DNA of 64,000 bases from Acinetobacter nosocomialis NIPH 2119 (GTDB lineage: Bacteria; Pseudomonadota; Gammaproteobacteria; Pseudomonadales; Moraxellaceae): NCBI RefSeq assembly GCF_000368085.1, contig NZ_KB849239.1, positions 62,001 to 126,000 on the forward strand, in the 5' to 3' direction. Below are positions 36,836 through 46,476 of this stretch, piece after piece. The translations under genes and the position numbers were made by a program. How positions within the stretch are numbered: the first letter of the stretch is position 1; each line of letters starts with the position of its first letter. The notes under the pieces were generated by a model. The model saw only the letters and a list, made by a program, of their open reading frames with translations. It did not search any database and was not told the DNA's origin.

Positions 36836-37091
36836 ATCCAGATTCCGTCATAGGCAGGATTACAGAATACTCTGCGTAGCTGCTGAAAAACTATACTAAT
36901 TACTATGGAGAAAATTTCTTAATTTCAACTTAAAGTTTTCTTAAGGTTTCATGACAATTGATACAAATTAATACTTTGAATTCATTTGTTTTTTTAGATT
37001 TTTTTGGTCAATTATTTAAGAAATAAGTTTTAACTATAAGATTTTATAGTAAATAAAAATATAATTTATGCACATTTATGAGCCCTTAAAT

Positions 37092-38183
37092 TTATTTGGA
37101 ATTTTTTAAACGTGAATGAGCAATAATTAAAAAAATGATTCCAATTGTTGCAAGAAAAATCAATTTAGGAATCACAACATTTAAAGGAACACCCATTTGA
37201 TTAAGCTGTACAAACATTTGTACACCGTGTGTAGAAGGTAAGCACCAAGCAAACCATTCTAGCCATTCAGGCATGGCATGGTGGGGCCATGCGGTACCAG
37301 TTAATAAGAAAAGAGGAACTGAACTAAATACAATAATATGTCCGGCACGTTCAGGCATATCTAAAAGTGAACCAACTAACATGCCTAATCCAATCACACA
37401 ACTAATAAAAATAGGAACCGCGACGAGTAAACCAATAAAGTTTCCACCATGTGGGTAGTCGTTGAACCACAAGGTAAAACCAAAAAGATAAAAGCTGCTT
37501 AAACAACCAATAGTAAACAGGCTGGCAAAAATTCCAGCAAAGCGAATGGAAGTAATTTTTTCATGCTGTTCGCGGTAGCTTGCAATCAGCATGGCTAAAC
37601 CTAATACAATCGTTTGGTGAATAATGAGTGTTGCAACTGCTGGAAAAATATAGCTTCCATAACCTGAAAGGGGGTTAAATAAAGGAACCTGATGAATAGA
37701 AAGAGCTGGTTGGAAATGTGTGCGCTCTCCAAATTTTTCAACATATTCTTTTAATGTAGCTTCAATAGATGTAGCAAGACCTAGCCCAATTTCTTTAGTT
37801 TTTAAGAAGTTGGTTGTACTTAAGTACAAGCCAATCCCACCAGTTTCTCCGCGGCGTAGGCTCTGGGTTAAGTTGTTGGGTAAAAGCAAAATACCATCTG
37901 CTTTTTGCTCGCGAACCATTTGCTCAGCTTGAAGAAAATTAGCAGTCACATTAACAATTTTAACGTGCGGACTATTGCTTGCTTGTCCAATAATTTGAGA
38001 GCTTAAAAGACTCTGTTCTTCATCAACCACGACAATTGGAATTGATTCGGCACGTTCAGCTTTATAAGCAGTTGGATAAAAAAAGCTATAAAGAATGACT
38101 GATAAAATCAGTGTCGTGAAAACCGAACTGTTACCAACAATATCTTTAAACGTTTGGGCATAAGCCTTTAAGAACTCTTTCAT
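37092..38183 (-). CDS. ABC-2-type permease
   Basis: A 363-aa inner-membrane protein of the YhiP/YbhR-like ABC-2 group. One N-terminal helix (SVFTTLILSVILYSFFYP) is followed by a periplasmic domain of about 150 residues and then five helices. The PLFLLTGTAWPHHAMPEW and CLPSTHGVQMF segments are characteristic. It overlaps the upstream permease gene by 4 bp and ends a four-gene unit with TolC and HlyD partners. No ATPase gene is in the unit, so it must borrow one or work without. Confidence 0.85.
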   Translation of the reverse strand: MKEFLKAYAQTFKDIVGNSSVFTTLILSVILYSFFYPTAYKAERAESIPIVVVDEEQSLLSSQIIGQASNSPHVKIVNVTANFLQAEQMVREQKADGILLLPNNLTQSLRRGETGGIGLYLSTTNFLKTKEIGLGLATSIEATLKEYVEKFGERTHFQPALSIHQVPLFNPLSGYGSYIFPAVATLIIHQTIVLGLAMLIASYREQHEKITSIRFAGIFASLFTIGCLSSFYLFGFTLWFNDYPHGGNFIGLLVAVPIFISCVIGLGMLVGSLLDMPERAGHIIVFSSVPLFLLTGTAWPHHAMPEWLEWFAWCLPSTHGVQMFVQLNQMGVPLNVVIPKLIFLATIGIIFLIIAHSRLKNSK

Positions 38184-39310
38184 TGCGCTGCCCCCCGAAC
38201 TAGTTTTTTAAGCAGCAAGGAACTCAAAATAAAATAAATAAGGCAGTAGCCAATCAGTATTAAAAAGGGCGTCATTGAAATAAAAAGTGGACTTCCAATC
38301 ACCCATTGTTCGGTTTGGAGCTTTGCATAAGGTGTATATGGAATAATTAAAGACCAAAATTTAGTGAAAATCGGTGCATTATTTAAAGGTAGGGTAACCC
38401 CTGCAAAACTTAAAGAAGACCCGCCGTATACTGCAATAAAACCAAAAGTTTTACTTAAATTTTTGGTAGCTAAAATAACAGTACTACTAATGAGTGCATA
38501 AGAAAAATAAAGCAAGAACTGAGCAACTAATAAGAAACTGAGAGAACCGGCGACAAACCAACCGCGAATCTCAACGAGCCAAAACATCCATAACCAAGTC
38601 CAGAGACAAAAAATAAAGCTATAAAGTAAATTTTTAGCCAATAAGCCGCGAATAAAATTTTCACGGTTAACCCACTGGGTTAATGTGCCGCGTTTAAGCT
38701 CTTGTCCAATAGCAAAAGCCACACAACAACAGAGTAATAGATGCAAAACAGCAGGAACCATGAAAGGTTCTAAATAAAATTCATAGCTCATACTTGGGTT
38801 ATAGAGGGTTGAAATTTTGACGTGTGCTGTAGGGACATCTAAATAAGGAATATTATTTGCAAGATAACTCTGGCCTGCATAGTCTGCTAAAGCATTGAGT
38901 GTACTGACTAGCATTGCTGAGGAAATCGTATTTCCTACGCTAAAAAATGACTGATTAAAAGCAATACTGATTTGTGCGTCTTGAGCTTTTACAAAACGTT
39001 TTTCAGCGCCGTCAGGAATAAAAACATAGCCCCAAATTTTGGTTTCATTGAGTAGTTTTTCAGCTTCGGTCGAGCTTGTAGTAATTGTTTTAACATCTAC
39101 TGTATGATTTAACGAAAGATACTTTTCAATATTGCGGCTCAGCTCACTTTGATCCTGATCAATAATCGCGATAGGTAAATGTTCAGCCTTACCTGCATAA
39201 AACATGCTGCTAAACAAAAAAATGATAAAAGCAGGGATGAGTGTCACCATACACAAATCCCATTTATTGCTTCTTAGATAGTTTAGTTCACGTAATATAC
39301 TGGCAAACAT
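38180..39310 (-). CDS. ABC-2-type permease
   Basis: A 376-aa paralogue of the adjacent permease with the same layout: an N-terminal helix (WDLCMVTLIPAFIIFLFSS), a periplasmic domain with IDQDQSELSRNI (compare VVDEEQSLLSSQ in its neighbour), then a cluster of helices. The shared pattern suggests an internal duplication giving a heterodimeric membrane part. It is separated by 3 bp from the HlyD gene and overlaps the next by 4 bp. Substrate unknown. Confidence 0.85.
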   Translation of the reverse strand: MFASILRELNYLRSNKWDLCMVTLIPAFIIFLFSSMFYAGKAEHLPIAIIDQDQSELSRNIEKYLSLNHTVDVKTITTSSTEAEKLLNETKIWGYVFIPDGAEKRFVKAQDAQISIAFNQSFFSVGNTISSAMLVSTLNALADYAGQSYLANNIPYLDVPTAHVKISTLYNPSMSYEFYLEPFMVPAVLHLLLCCCVAFAIGQELKRGTLTQWVNRENFIRGLLAKNLLYSFIFCLWTWLWMFWLVEIRGWFVAGSLSFLLVAQFLLYFSYALISSTVILATKNLSKTFGFIAVYGGSSLSFAGVTLPLNNAPIFTKFWSLIIPYTPYAKLQTEQWVIGSPLFISMTPFLILIGYCLIYFILSSLLLKKLVRGAAQ

Positions 39311-39313
39311 GCT

Positions 39314-40432
39314 TTATTTTTCTTCTTTAATTTTAAATAGAACACTCATGCCAACTTTTAAATCTTTGACAGGACGCTCAGGTACCAAATGCAATTTAAA
39401 GCTACGGATATCATAACCGCCGGTTTGACGTGTGGTTTTAATGGTGGCAAATTCACCTTCGGCATCAATATTTTTCACTTTAAACATTACGGTTTGGTTC
39501 AGCGCAGGAATGAATCCCTCTAGCGTTTTGTTTTTATAAACAGAAGCGTACTGATTTTCACCGACATTTAAACTCACCCACAAATCATCATCTTCTAAAA
39601 TGCTGACAACCGGTACACCCATCGCAACGAGTTCAGAAGGTTTGCCATAAGTTTTTGAAACTGTACCTGAAATAGGAGCGAGTAGGCGGGTTTCTGCCTC
39701 AAGTGCTTGAGCTTCGCTGACTGCTGCTTTGGCAATATCAACTTGTGCATCTGCCGTAGATTTCTGCTGACTGGTACTTCCGCGCTTTGCTCGTGCATAT
39801 TGTTGATAAGCTGCTTCACTTAACTCTTGAGCAGAGGTCTGTGCAGCTAACATCTCATCTCGTCTTTGACGAGAAATAACACCTTGTCTATATAAATTTT
39901 CACCACGTTGATAAGTGGTTTTTGCAAGGTTCGCTTGAGCTTTCATACTTTGCCAGTTGGCATAAAGAGTATCAATATTTTCCTGCTGCGAACCACGGTC
40001 TACAGTAGACTGAAAAGCTAAAGCTGATTGTAGTGTAGCTAAAGCTTGCTGCTTTTTAGCTTCAATTTCTGGGCTGACTAAACGAACCAGAGGTTGTCCT
40101 TTAGAAACTTTTTGGCCTTCTTGCACATAAATTTCTTCAATACGACTTGGAACTTTAGTACTGACGTGAATCGTTTCAGCCTCAACTCTGCCTTGTAACT
40201 GAATAGGCTTAGGTTGATAACTTTTCCATAAACCGAAAATGATTAGCCCTAATAGAGCAATAATGACCACCGCAATAATTAGTTTAATTTTTGAACTTTT
40301 AGGCGGTTGAGAACTTTTACTCGTTTTTACTTCTTGCGCATTGTCGGTTTGAGTGTTCTGCTGATTTTGGTTAGTTTCTGCCGTATCCGCAACAGGAGAA
40401 TTTTGTTCTGAATGAGCTGAGTCTTGATTCAT
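39314..40432 (-). CDS. HlyD-family membrane fusion protein
   Basis: A 372-aa periplasmic adaptor. A hydrophilic Gln/Asn/Thr-rich cytosolic N-terminus of about 48 residues precedes a transmembrane helix (IKLIIAVVIIALLGLIIFGLW). A lipoyl half-motif (STKVPSRIEEIYVQEGQKV), a long coiled-coil hairpin and the second lipoyl half (LLAPISGTVSKTYG) follow. It links the inner-membrane permeases to the TolC-type channel encoded 12 bp upstream. The long N-terminal tail resembles EmrA/YhiI-type adaptors. Confidence 0.9.
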   Translation of the reverse strand: MNQDSAHSEQNSPVADTAETNQNQQNTQTDNAQEVKTSKSSQPPKSSKIKLIIAVVIIALLGLIIFGLWKSYQPKPIQLQGRVEAETIHVSTKVPSRIEEIYVQEGQKVSKGQPLVRLVSPEIEAKKQQALATLQSALAFQSTVDRGSQQENIDTLYANWQSMKAQANLAKTTYQRGENLYRQGVISRQRRDEMLAAQTSAQELSEAAYQQYARAKRGSTSQQKSTADAQVDIAKAAVSEAQALEAETRLLAPISGTVSKTYGKPSELVAMGVPVVSILEDDDLWVSLNVGENQYASVYKNKTLEGFIPALNQTVMFKVKNIDAEGEFATIKTTRQTGGYDIRSFKLHLVPERPVKDLKVGMSVLFKIKEEK

Positions 40433-40444
40433 GTTATGCCCCCA

Positions 40445-41944
40445 TTAGCGGATATAGTCGGTGTGTGGTTGAGTCACATAAGCTTTAAACTGGTCCATAG
40501 AACCATGGCTTTGCAATAGCGTTGCGAGCGACATGACATATTTATAAGCATTTAAAGCCATTTCTGTTTTTAAAGCACTTAACGCATTTTGCGCGTCAAT
40601 GACTTGTGTGGCTGTTCCCATACCTTCACGGAAAGAAAGCTCCTGAATACGTAAGTTTTCTTGAGCTGCATTGATATTTCTTTGAAGTAAGGTATGACTT
40701 TGCTGCGCTGAATTGAGCTCGTTATAAGACTTATTCAATAAAGCTTCAATCTCTTGTTTAGTTCGTTCAGTCATGAGTTCTGAGGCATAACGTTTTAACT
40801 CGGCAGCATGAATATTCTTATTTTTATCTACGCCAGAAAACAGATTGTATTTTGCCATGACACCTACAATCCAGTTTTCATTTTCATCGAGTGAATATTC
40901 ACCAAAAGCAAAGAGGCTTGGCTTTTTAGCTGCTTGTTGAGCCTGAATATTCGCATTAGCCAATTGGATGTCTAACTGCATTTTTTGCACAAGGCTCGAT
41001 TTTTGAGCGTAACTACTTAGCAGTGCTTCTAAAGATTGGCTACGAACTGTATTTACAAAAAGAGGAGTACTCAAATCAGGATTACTTTGCTGATGAAGAA
41101 GATTGTTTAAACTGAATTGGCTAGCATTCAGATTTGCTTGAGCATTTTGTAAAGTTCGTTCGGCATTGTTACGGGCAACTTCAAATTGCATGCGTTGTCC
41201 TTTACTAATAAAACCTTGCTGTTCGAGCTTTAGCGCGTTGCTGTAATGTTTTTGCATTGCATTAAAGTTAAATAAGCTACTCGCGACCAGTTGTTGTTGT
41301 AATTGCACATTAAAGTAACTTTGTACGACTTCGAAGCGCTGTATGTCTTGCTGTTGTTGGCTTGAAAGCTCGGAACGTTGAGCTTGAATATTAGCTATTT
41401 TCTTTGCACTAGTCGTCAAGCCTCCTGTATAGATTGGCATCACAACTGAAATAGATGGGCGAACCACTTGGTCTTCTACAGTCAAATTAGCGTAGTTAGG
41501 AAAACGATTGATTCCATCATGGATGATTTGGTTTGAACCTTCTTGAACTTGTCCTAAAACATCTGATGGAATGACATTGTTCCACTGAGACAATTTGTCG
41601 TTTAATCCTTGGCTTAAATCATTCTCAAGTTTTTGCTTAAAACCACTAAGTGGCACATCTGTTTCACTATGAAACGCGTATGCTCTAACGTTTAAATCAA
41701 CTCTGGGTAAGCCTAAACCTTTTACTGCTTCGGCTTCTAATTGAGAGGCTTGTTGTAAAGCTTGGTTGGCTTGAGTGCTATACGAGCTTTTTAAAGCTTG
41801 TTGTTCTGCTTCAGCATAACTTAAGCTTTGTGCATAAATAGGCGTTGCAATAAATACTCCCAATACCAACGCAAGGTAATTGGGTTTAAAGAAAAAAGGG
41901 CGTATTGACTGTCGATACTGATGTGTTGGCATTTTATATAACAA
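40445..41944 (-). CDS. TolC-family outer membrane efflux protein
   Basis: A 499-aa outer-membrane factor with a signal peptide (LALVLGVFIATPIYA) and two TolC repeats, long helical stretches rich in Gln, Ala and Asn (NNAERTLQNAQANLNASQ). It forms the exit channel for the HlyD/ABC permease unit that follows. The frame opens at a TTG (41944) with AGGG about 10 bases upstream; an ATG at 41932 is an alternative start and lacks a site. A 14-bp palindrome lies about 65 bp upstream as a possible operator. Confidence 0.88.
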   Translation of the reverse strand: MLYKMPTHQYRQSIRPFFFKPNYLALVLGVFIATPIYAQSLSYAEAEQQALKSSYSTQANQALQQASQLEAEAVKGLGLPRVDLNVRAYAFHSETDVPLSGFKQKLENDLSQGLNDKLSQWNNVIPSDVLGQVQEGSNQIIHDGINRFPNYANLTVEDQVVRPSISVVMPIYTGGLTTSAKKIANIQAQRSELSSQQQQDIQRFEVVQSYFNVQLQQQLVASSLFNFNAMQKHYSNALKLEQQGFISKGQRMQFEVARNNAERTLQNAQANLNASQFSLNNLLHQQSNPDLSTPLFVNTVRSQSLEALLSSYAQKSSLVQKMQLDIQLANANIQAQQAAKKPSLFAFGEYSLDENENWIVGVMAKYNLFSGVDKNKNIHAAELKRYASELMTERTKQEIEALLNKSYNELNSAQQSHTLLQRNINAAQENLRIQELSFREGMGTATQVIDAQNALSALKTEMALNAYKYVMSLATLLQSHGSMDQFKAYVTQPHTDYIR

Positions 41945-42308
41945 TTTTTGATCATCCCTTATAGTTTAAATTTCTTGTTATTAAATTCAATTATCATATT
42001 GTTTATTATACAATTGTATAAAAGCACAAAATGATTTTGAGTTTATTTTGCTTGACGGAAAATCATACAGCAAACTTTATATATTCCTCACAGTATGGGG
42101 AACTCGATTAACAAGTCAAGTTGAACTTTATTTAATAAAACTTATAAAAAAATAAGTGAAAGCAAAGAAATAAATAAAATAGTTATTGAAAAAATAAACC
42201 TAAATACGCCCTAGCATTGAAATATTTACTAGAGAAGCTGCTGCAAGCTTAAGCAATCTGTGGTTAAATGCCTTTTTTTATTGTGTTTCACTTTACAAGG
42301 GAAAAATC
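41945..42308. other. Divergent intergenic region, 364 bp
   Basis: AT-rich spacer between the TolC operon (minus) and serC (plus). It holds the palindrome at 42007-42020 near the TolC side and AAGGG upstream of serC. The rest is poly-A/T-rich with no recognisable RNA or ORF. Confidence 0.6.
42007..42020. promoter_or_regulatory. 14-bp palindrome, operator candidate
   Basis: TATACAATTGTATA is a perfect palindrome 63 bp upstream of the TolC gene start. Its TACAATTGTA-like core resembles MarR-family operators. No MarR gene is adjacent in the window. Confidence 0.45.
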
Positions 42309-43388
42309 ATGCGCGCGTACAATTTCTGTGCTGGTCCTGCTGCATTACCTACTGCCGTTTTAGAAAAAGCTCAAAAAGAGTTGTTGGATTGGCAAGGTAA
42401 AGGTCTATCCATCATGGAAATGAGTCATCGTAGTGCTGACTATGTTGCCGTAGCTGAAAAAGCTGAAGCAGATTTGCGTAAGCTTATGAATATTCCTGAA
42501 AACTATAAAGTGCTGTTTTTACAAGGTGGCGCGTCATTACAATTTTCAGCAATTCCTTTAAACCTGCTTGGTAAAAATAACAAAGCAGATTATATCCATA
42601 CAGGAATTTGGTCTGAAAAAGCGTTAAAAGAAGCAAAACGCTATGGCGATATTAATACTGTAGAAGCAGGTATTAAAGTAGATGGTAAGTTCGCCATCTC
42701 TGATCAAAGCGAATGGAACTTGTCTGACGATGCAGCATATGTTCATTATGCAGATAACGAAACAATTGGCGGATTACAGTTTGCAGGTATTCCTGATGTT
42801 AAAGCGCCACTTGTATGCGACTATTCATCAAGTATTTTATCAGCTCCATTAGATGTGACCAAGTTTGGTTTAATTTATGCCGGCGCACAAAAAAATATTG
42901 GTCCTGCTGGTTTAACAATCGTTATTGTTCGTGATGATTTACTTGACCAAGCTAAGCCAGAAATTCCAAGCATTTTAAAATATGGTGACCAAGCGAAAAA
43001 TGGTTCTATGGTAAATACACCATCAACTTATGCTTGGTACTTGTCTGGTTTAGTATTCGAATGGTTACTAGAGCAGGGTGGGGTAGACGCTATTCATAAA
43101 GTTAACCTTGAAAAAGCTCAGTTACTTTATGGTTATATCGATTCAAGCGATTTTTATAATAACCCGATTGCTATTCCAAACCGTTCAATTATGAATGTAC
43201 CATTCACGTTGGCAGATGAAGCTTTAGAAAAGCAATTCTTGAAAGAAGCTGAAGAAAATCATTTATTGAACTTGGCCGGTCACCGCTCAGTTGGGGGTAT
43301 GCGTGCAAGTATTTATAACGCTGTGCCATTAGAAGGCGTGCAAGCACTTATTCGCTTTATGGATGATTTTGCTAAACGTAATGGTTAA
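42309..43388 (+). CDS. serC: SerC, phosphoserine aminotransferase
   Basis: A 359-aa class V PLP aminotransferase for serine synthesis and, in the PLP pathway, for 4-phosphohydroxythreonine; PdxB, also in this window, acts one step before in that second role. It begins YNFCAGPAALP, and the PLP Lys is in YAGAQKNIGPAG. LFLQGGAS and MRASIYNAVP are conserved substrate and cofactor blocks. It is monocistronic, with AAGGG upstream and a strong terminator downstream. Confidence 0.97.
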   Translation: MRAYNFCAGPAALPTAVLEKAQKELLDWQGKGLSIMEMSHRSADYVAVAEKAEADLRKLMNIPENYKVLFLQGGASLQFSAIPLNLLGKNNKADYIHTGIWSEKALKEAKRYGDINTVEAGIKVDGKFAISDQSEWNLSDDAAYVHYADNETIGGLQFAGIPDVKAPLVCDYSSSILSAPLDVTKFGLIYAGAQKNIGPAGLTIVIVRDDLLDQAKPEIPSILKYGDQAKNGSMVNTPSTYAWYLSGLVFEWLLEQGGVDAIHKVNLEKAQLLYGYIDSSDFYNNPIAIPNRSIMNVPFTLADEALEKQFLKEAEENHLLNLAGHRSVGGMRASIYNAVPLEGVQALIRFMDDFAKRNG

Positions 43389-43399
43389 GTAAATCAAAA

Positions 43400-43430
43400 A
43401 AATAAAGCCCTCAAAAAGAGGGCTTTATTT
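43400..43430. terminator. Intrinsic terminator after serC
   Basis: AAATAAAGCCCTC pairs with GAGGGCTTTATTT around a 5-nt loop, with T-run after. The mirror A-run also makes it usable on the minus strand for the small ORF at 43447-43593. Confidence 0.9.
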
Positions 43431-43446
43431 TTATATAATTTATTAA

Positions 43447-43593
43447 TTAAAAAGGCATAAAACCAAATTGATGTATCATCATCGCAGCTAAGAACATACC
43501 TAAAATGAAAAAGCAAAACGCACCAGTATCGACCCTTATACGTGGGTTACTAGTTTGAATGAGGCTGGTGGTTTGTTCAGGTATAATCTTCAT
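43447..43593 (-). CDS. Small single-span membrane protein, hypothetical
   Basis: A 48-aa ORF with a charged N-terminus (MKIIPEQTTS...) and one clear transmembrane segment (FCFFILGMFLAAMMIHQFGF). An AGG site lies seven bases before its ATG. It lies 33 bp downstream of the unrecognised 313-aa gene on the same strand and just before a terminator, so it could be co-transcribed. No family is recognised; support is reading-frame composition and placement only. Confidence 0.5.
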   Translation of the reverse strand: MKIIPEQTTSLIQTSNPRIRVDTGAFCFFILGMFLAAMMIHQFGFMPF

Positions 43594-43626
43594 TCAATAG
43601 CCTAATTTTTAAAATATTAGTGAAAT

Positions 43627-44568
43627 TCAATTAGTTTCACTATTTTTAGCATAAATATTCGCCTGAATCCAGATATTACCGCGAATATATTCACCAATAT
43701 TAAAGTTTTTGTACAAATCATTTTGAGTCGCGATGCGCACTAATATGGCAGGAAGATTGTCTTCTAAAACTAAAGTGACATCGTAAAGGGTATATTCTGC
43801 ACCCATAAATGTCATTGAAGTTTTACCGACAATATTACCTTGGAACCATGCTTCGTCTTCTTGACCAAGATTTTCCCCATATAAATATGCAACCATTTTT
43901 GAAAAATCAACCGTCACAGGTTGTTGATCTTCCTCAGTTTTTGGTTGCCATTCATTAATGAGTTCTTGTAGGTTTTCAGGTGCAATACCATTATTTTCAG
44001 TTAAAATTGCATTTAACGCACGGTGATGCTTAATTGATGCCGGATCATCTACAACAATTGTTTCGCCGGCAGGGACGGACTCTAATTCATAAGCCCATGC
44101 ATTAAATTGAACTTGGTAAGTTTGGGTTTTGTCATATTGACAACGATTAACACTAAATAAATTATCAAATGCATAAACAGTCGTATTTTTATTTAATCTT
44201 AAACTTAATACTGCCTGAGTTGCTGAATCACAAGTAATGATGCGTTCAATTTGTGCATTATATTGATACGGGCTTTCAAAACTAGGAAATGCTGTTTTTA
44301 AAGCACGAGGCTTTTGATTTTCAACTGCAATAATTTGGTTAATGGTGACATTTTGCCCTTGAGGACCTTGAATCAGCCAAAAAGATTGATCCATTTCATC
44401 TTCACTTTGGCATAAACCCATTGGCATTACAGGAGCATCAAGCGCCAGTCCAAGCCATTTTGGTACATCTGTCTCTGGATGGGCGGTCAGTAGATTCCAA
44501 TGCTCGCCATGACTACCAAAATTTTGGTCGTTTACCGTAATAACTTCTGGACTGTTTTGATTTTTCAT
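43627..44568 (-). CDS. Hypothetical protein
   Basis: A 313-aa protein that I do not recognise. It has no signal peptide or transmembrane segment; it is rich in Asn, Gln and acidic residues and looks like a soluble beta-rich cytosolic protein (WLIQGPQGQNVTINQIIAVE, ALSLRLNKNTTVYAF). A TTG-started frame extends to 44634 without a ribosome-binding site; the ATG at 44568 also lacks one, so the start is unsure. A small membrane ORF follows on the same strand. Function is unknown. Confidence 0.65.
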   Translation of the reverse strand: MKNQNSPEVITVNDQNFGSHGEHWNLLTAHPETDVPKWLGLALDAPVMPMGLCQSEDEMDQSFWLIQGPQGQNVTINQIIAVENQKPRALKTAFPSFESPYQYNAQIERIITCDSATQAVLSLRLNKNTTVYAFDNLFSVNRCQYDKTQTYQVQFNAWAYELESVPAGETIVVDDPASIKHHRALNAILTENNGIAPENLQELINEWQPKTEEDQQPVTVDFSKMVAYLYGENLGQEDEAWFQGNIVGKTSMTFMGAEYTLYDVTLVLEDNLPAILVRIATQNDLYKNFNIGEYIRGNIWIQANIYAKNSETN

Positions 44569-44842
44569 AAGTACGATTGATGTTGGGTTTATCTCACTTG
44601 TTATATTAAATCGAGGGTAATTGCTATTTTTCAAGTCAACATATGTAAATTCTCTTGCAAAAGCACATATTTACTTATTAAAAAGCCTTTCAATAGGCAA
44701 AACACGTGCTTTTAAGAGTGAATTTAGTCGACTGTTAAGAGATTGTTAAAATTAAATTTAGAAAACAAGTTTTATATTTAGCGCTATTCTCTAATGAAAT
44801 GCATCTGTTAGACTTATATTTTTAGTGGAAATAGAGAATAAC

Positions 44843-45310
44843 GTGCTGCCATTTAAGTTATGGGTAGACGCAGATGCATTACCTAAAATTCTGCGTGAAG
44901 TCATTTTGCGAGCTTCAGATCGTTATCAGTTAGAAGTGATTTTTGTAGCCAATCAAAATGTCGGCATTACCCCATCGGTACGCATTAAATCAATACAGGT
45001 TTTAAGTGGGGCTGATCAGGCCGATCAGGAAATCGTTGATCGTATGTCTGAAAATGACATTGTAATTACACAAGATATTCCGCTTGCTGCTCAAGTTATT
45101 GAAAAAGGTGGTATCGCGATTCATCCACGTGGTGAGATTTATACCACTGCAAATGTTAAGGCACGATTGCACTTACGTGACTTTATGGACACGCTGCGTG
45201 GTGCTGGAGTCCAGACAGGTGGTCCTCCTCCAATTTCAGAACGTGATAAGCGTGAATTTTCCAGTGCACTCGACCAAACAATTTTAAAGCAAAAACGTAA
45301 AACTGCTTAG
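44843..45310 (+). CDS. YaiI/YqxD-family protein (UPF0178)
   Basis: A 155-aa protein of the YaiI/YqxD family. It shows the family start [10 protein letters not shown], the central [11 protein letters not shown], and the end [19 protein letters not shown]. The fold is PIN-like/NYN nuclease-like in comparisons, but the activity is unproven. Translation probably starts at GTG 44843, giving the start seen in relatives; another in-frame GTG at 44825 is possible. It precedes the EamA transporter gene by 10 bp, so the two are probably co-transcribed. Confidence 0.85.
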   Translation: MLPFKLWVDADALPKILREVILRASDRYQLEVIFVANQNVGITPSVRIKSIQVLSGADQADQEIVDRMSENDIVITQDIPLAAQVIEKGGIAIHPRGEIYTTANVKARLHLRDFMDTLRGAGVQTGGPPPISERDKREFSSALDQTILKQKRKTA

Positions 45311-45320
45311 TGAGCTTCTT

Positions 45321-46229
45321 ATGCCATCCCAGACCAACTTGGCTTCAACTTATGTCTTGCTTGTATTTATTTGGGCAACGACACCTTTAGCCATTGTATG
45401 GAGCGTGTCTGACTTACATGTCATGTGGGCCTTACTACTACGTTTTTATATTGCTTTACCTCTTTCGGTTATTGTTTTACTTATTCTAAAAACTTCTTTT
45501 CCCACTCATAAGCAAGCTCTCCATAGTTATTTTGCAGGGTCTTTTAGTTTGATTGGCTCTCAAATTTTTACTTATGCTGCAACTCAATATTTAAGTTCAG
45601 GCATGATCGCACTCATGTTTGGTCTGGCGCCTATCATGGCTGGATTAATTGGCCGTTTTGCTTTTGGTCAGCATCTTTATAAATTGCAGTGGCTTGGTAT
45701 GGCGATTGCCGTTTGTGGTCTAGCAATCATTTGTTTGAATGGATCTGGTCAGCACGTGCATCCATTTGGCATTGTTTTAATGTTGATCAGTGTTTTTGTT
45801 TATTCATTTTCTATTTTTTGGGTAAAAAAAGTGAATGCCCAAATTCAACCTATGGCTCAGGCAACAGGTTCAATCTTGGTCTCATCGCTTTTGGCGAGCT
45901 GTCTTATTCCATTTATTTGGCAATATGCTCCGACCCATTTGCCGCAAGCTAAATCCTTATTTGCTCTAATTTATACAGTTCTTATGGCTTCACTCGTTGC
46001 TATGTTCTGTTATTTCAAACTTGTACAAAATATCAAAGCAACTACTTTATCGCTTACAACCGTTATTACGCCTATGTTAGCTATGATGATTGGTGCTGTT
46101 TTAAACCATGAACATCTTTCAATGATGGTTTTTGTGGGGGCATTTATTATCTTGTTTGGTCTATTCCTGTATTTCTATAAAGACATTCAAGCAAACCGTA
46201 ATTTTGCCCAACATATTAAATCTAAATAG
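45321..46229 (+). CDS. EamA/DMT-superfamily transporter
   Basis: A 302-aa inner-membrane transporter with ten predicted helices and two EamA repeats; LIFIWATTPL-like VFIWATTPLAIVW opens the first. The second repeat ends in LSLTTVITPMLAMMIGAVLNHE, a typical DMT motif, then a last helix GAFIILFGLFLYFY. Members export amino acids, metabolites or drugs. The substrate cannot be told. It follows the YaiI-family gene closely. Confidence 0.87.
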   Translation: MPSQTNLASTYVLLVFIWATTPLAIVWSVSDLHVMWALLLRFYIALPLSVIVLLILKTSFPTHKQALHSYFAGSFSLIGSQIFTYAATQYLSSGMIALMFGLAPIMAGLIGRFAFGQHLYKLQWLGMAIAVCGLAIICLNGSGQHVHPFGIVLMLISVFVYSFSIFWVKKVNAQIQPMAQATGSILVSSLLASCLIPFIWQYAPTHLPQAKSLFALIYTVLMASLVAMFCYFKLVQNIKATTLSLTTVITPMLAMMIGAVLNHEHLSMMVFVGAFIILFGLFLYFYKDIQANRNFAQHIKSK

Positions 46230-46476
46230 GAGAAGATGAGGGTAATTTGTTGAGCTTATTCATTAAATTGTTCTAATTCGTAGCTAAATGCATGATCAAA
46301 TTGATCTCATATCTTAAGTAGTAGAAAATAGCGCAGCAATATAATATTAGGATTGTTAAGGGTAGGTCAGAACTTACTGATTTTTAAACCTTAATACAGC
46401 ATCTAACGATATGGCTAAATAAGAAGTGTGGATCGCACTTCTCTATTTTCCATCAATGACCTTGGATTTAGAAGGT

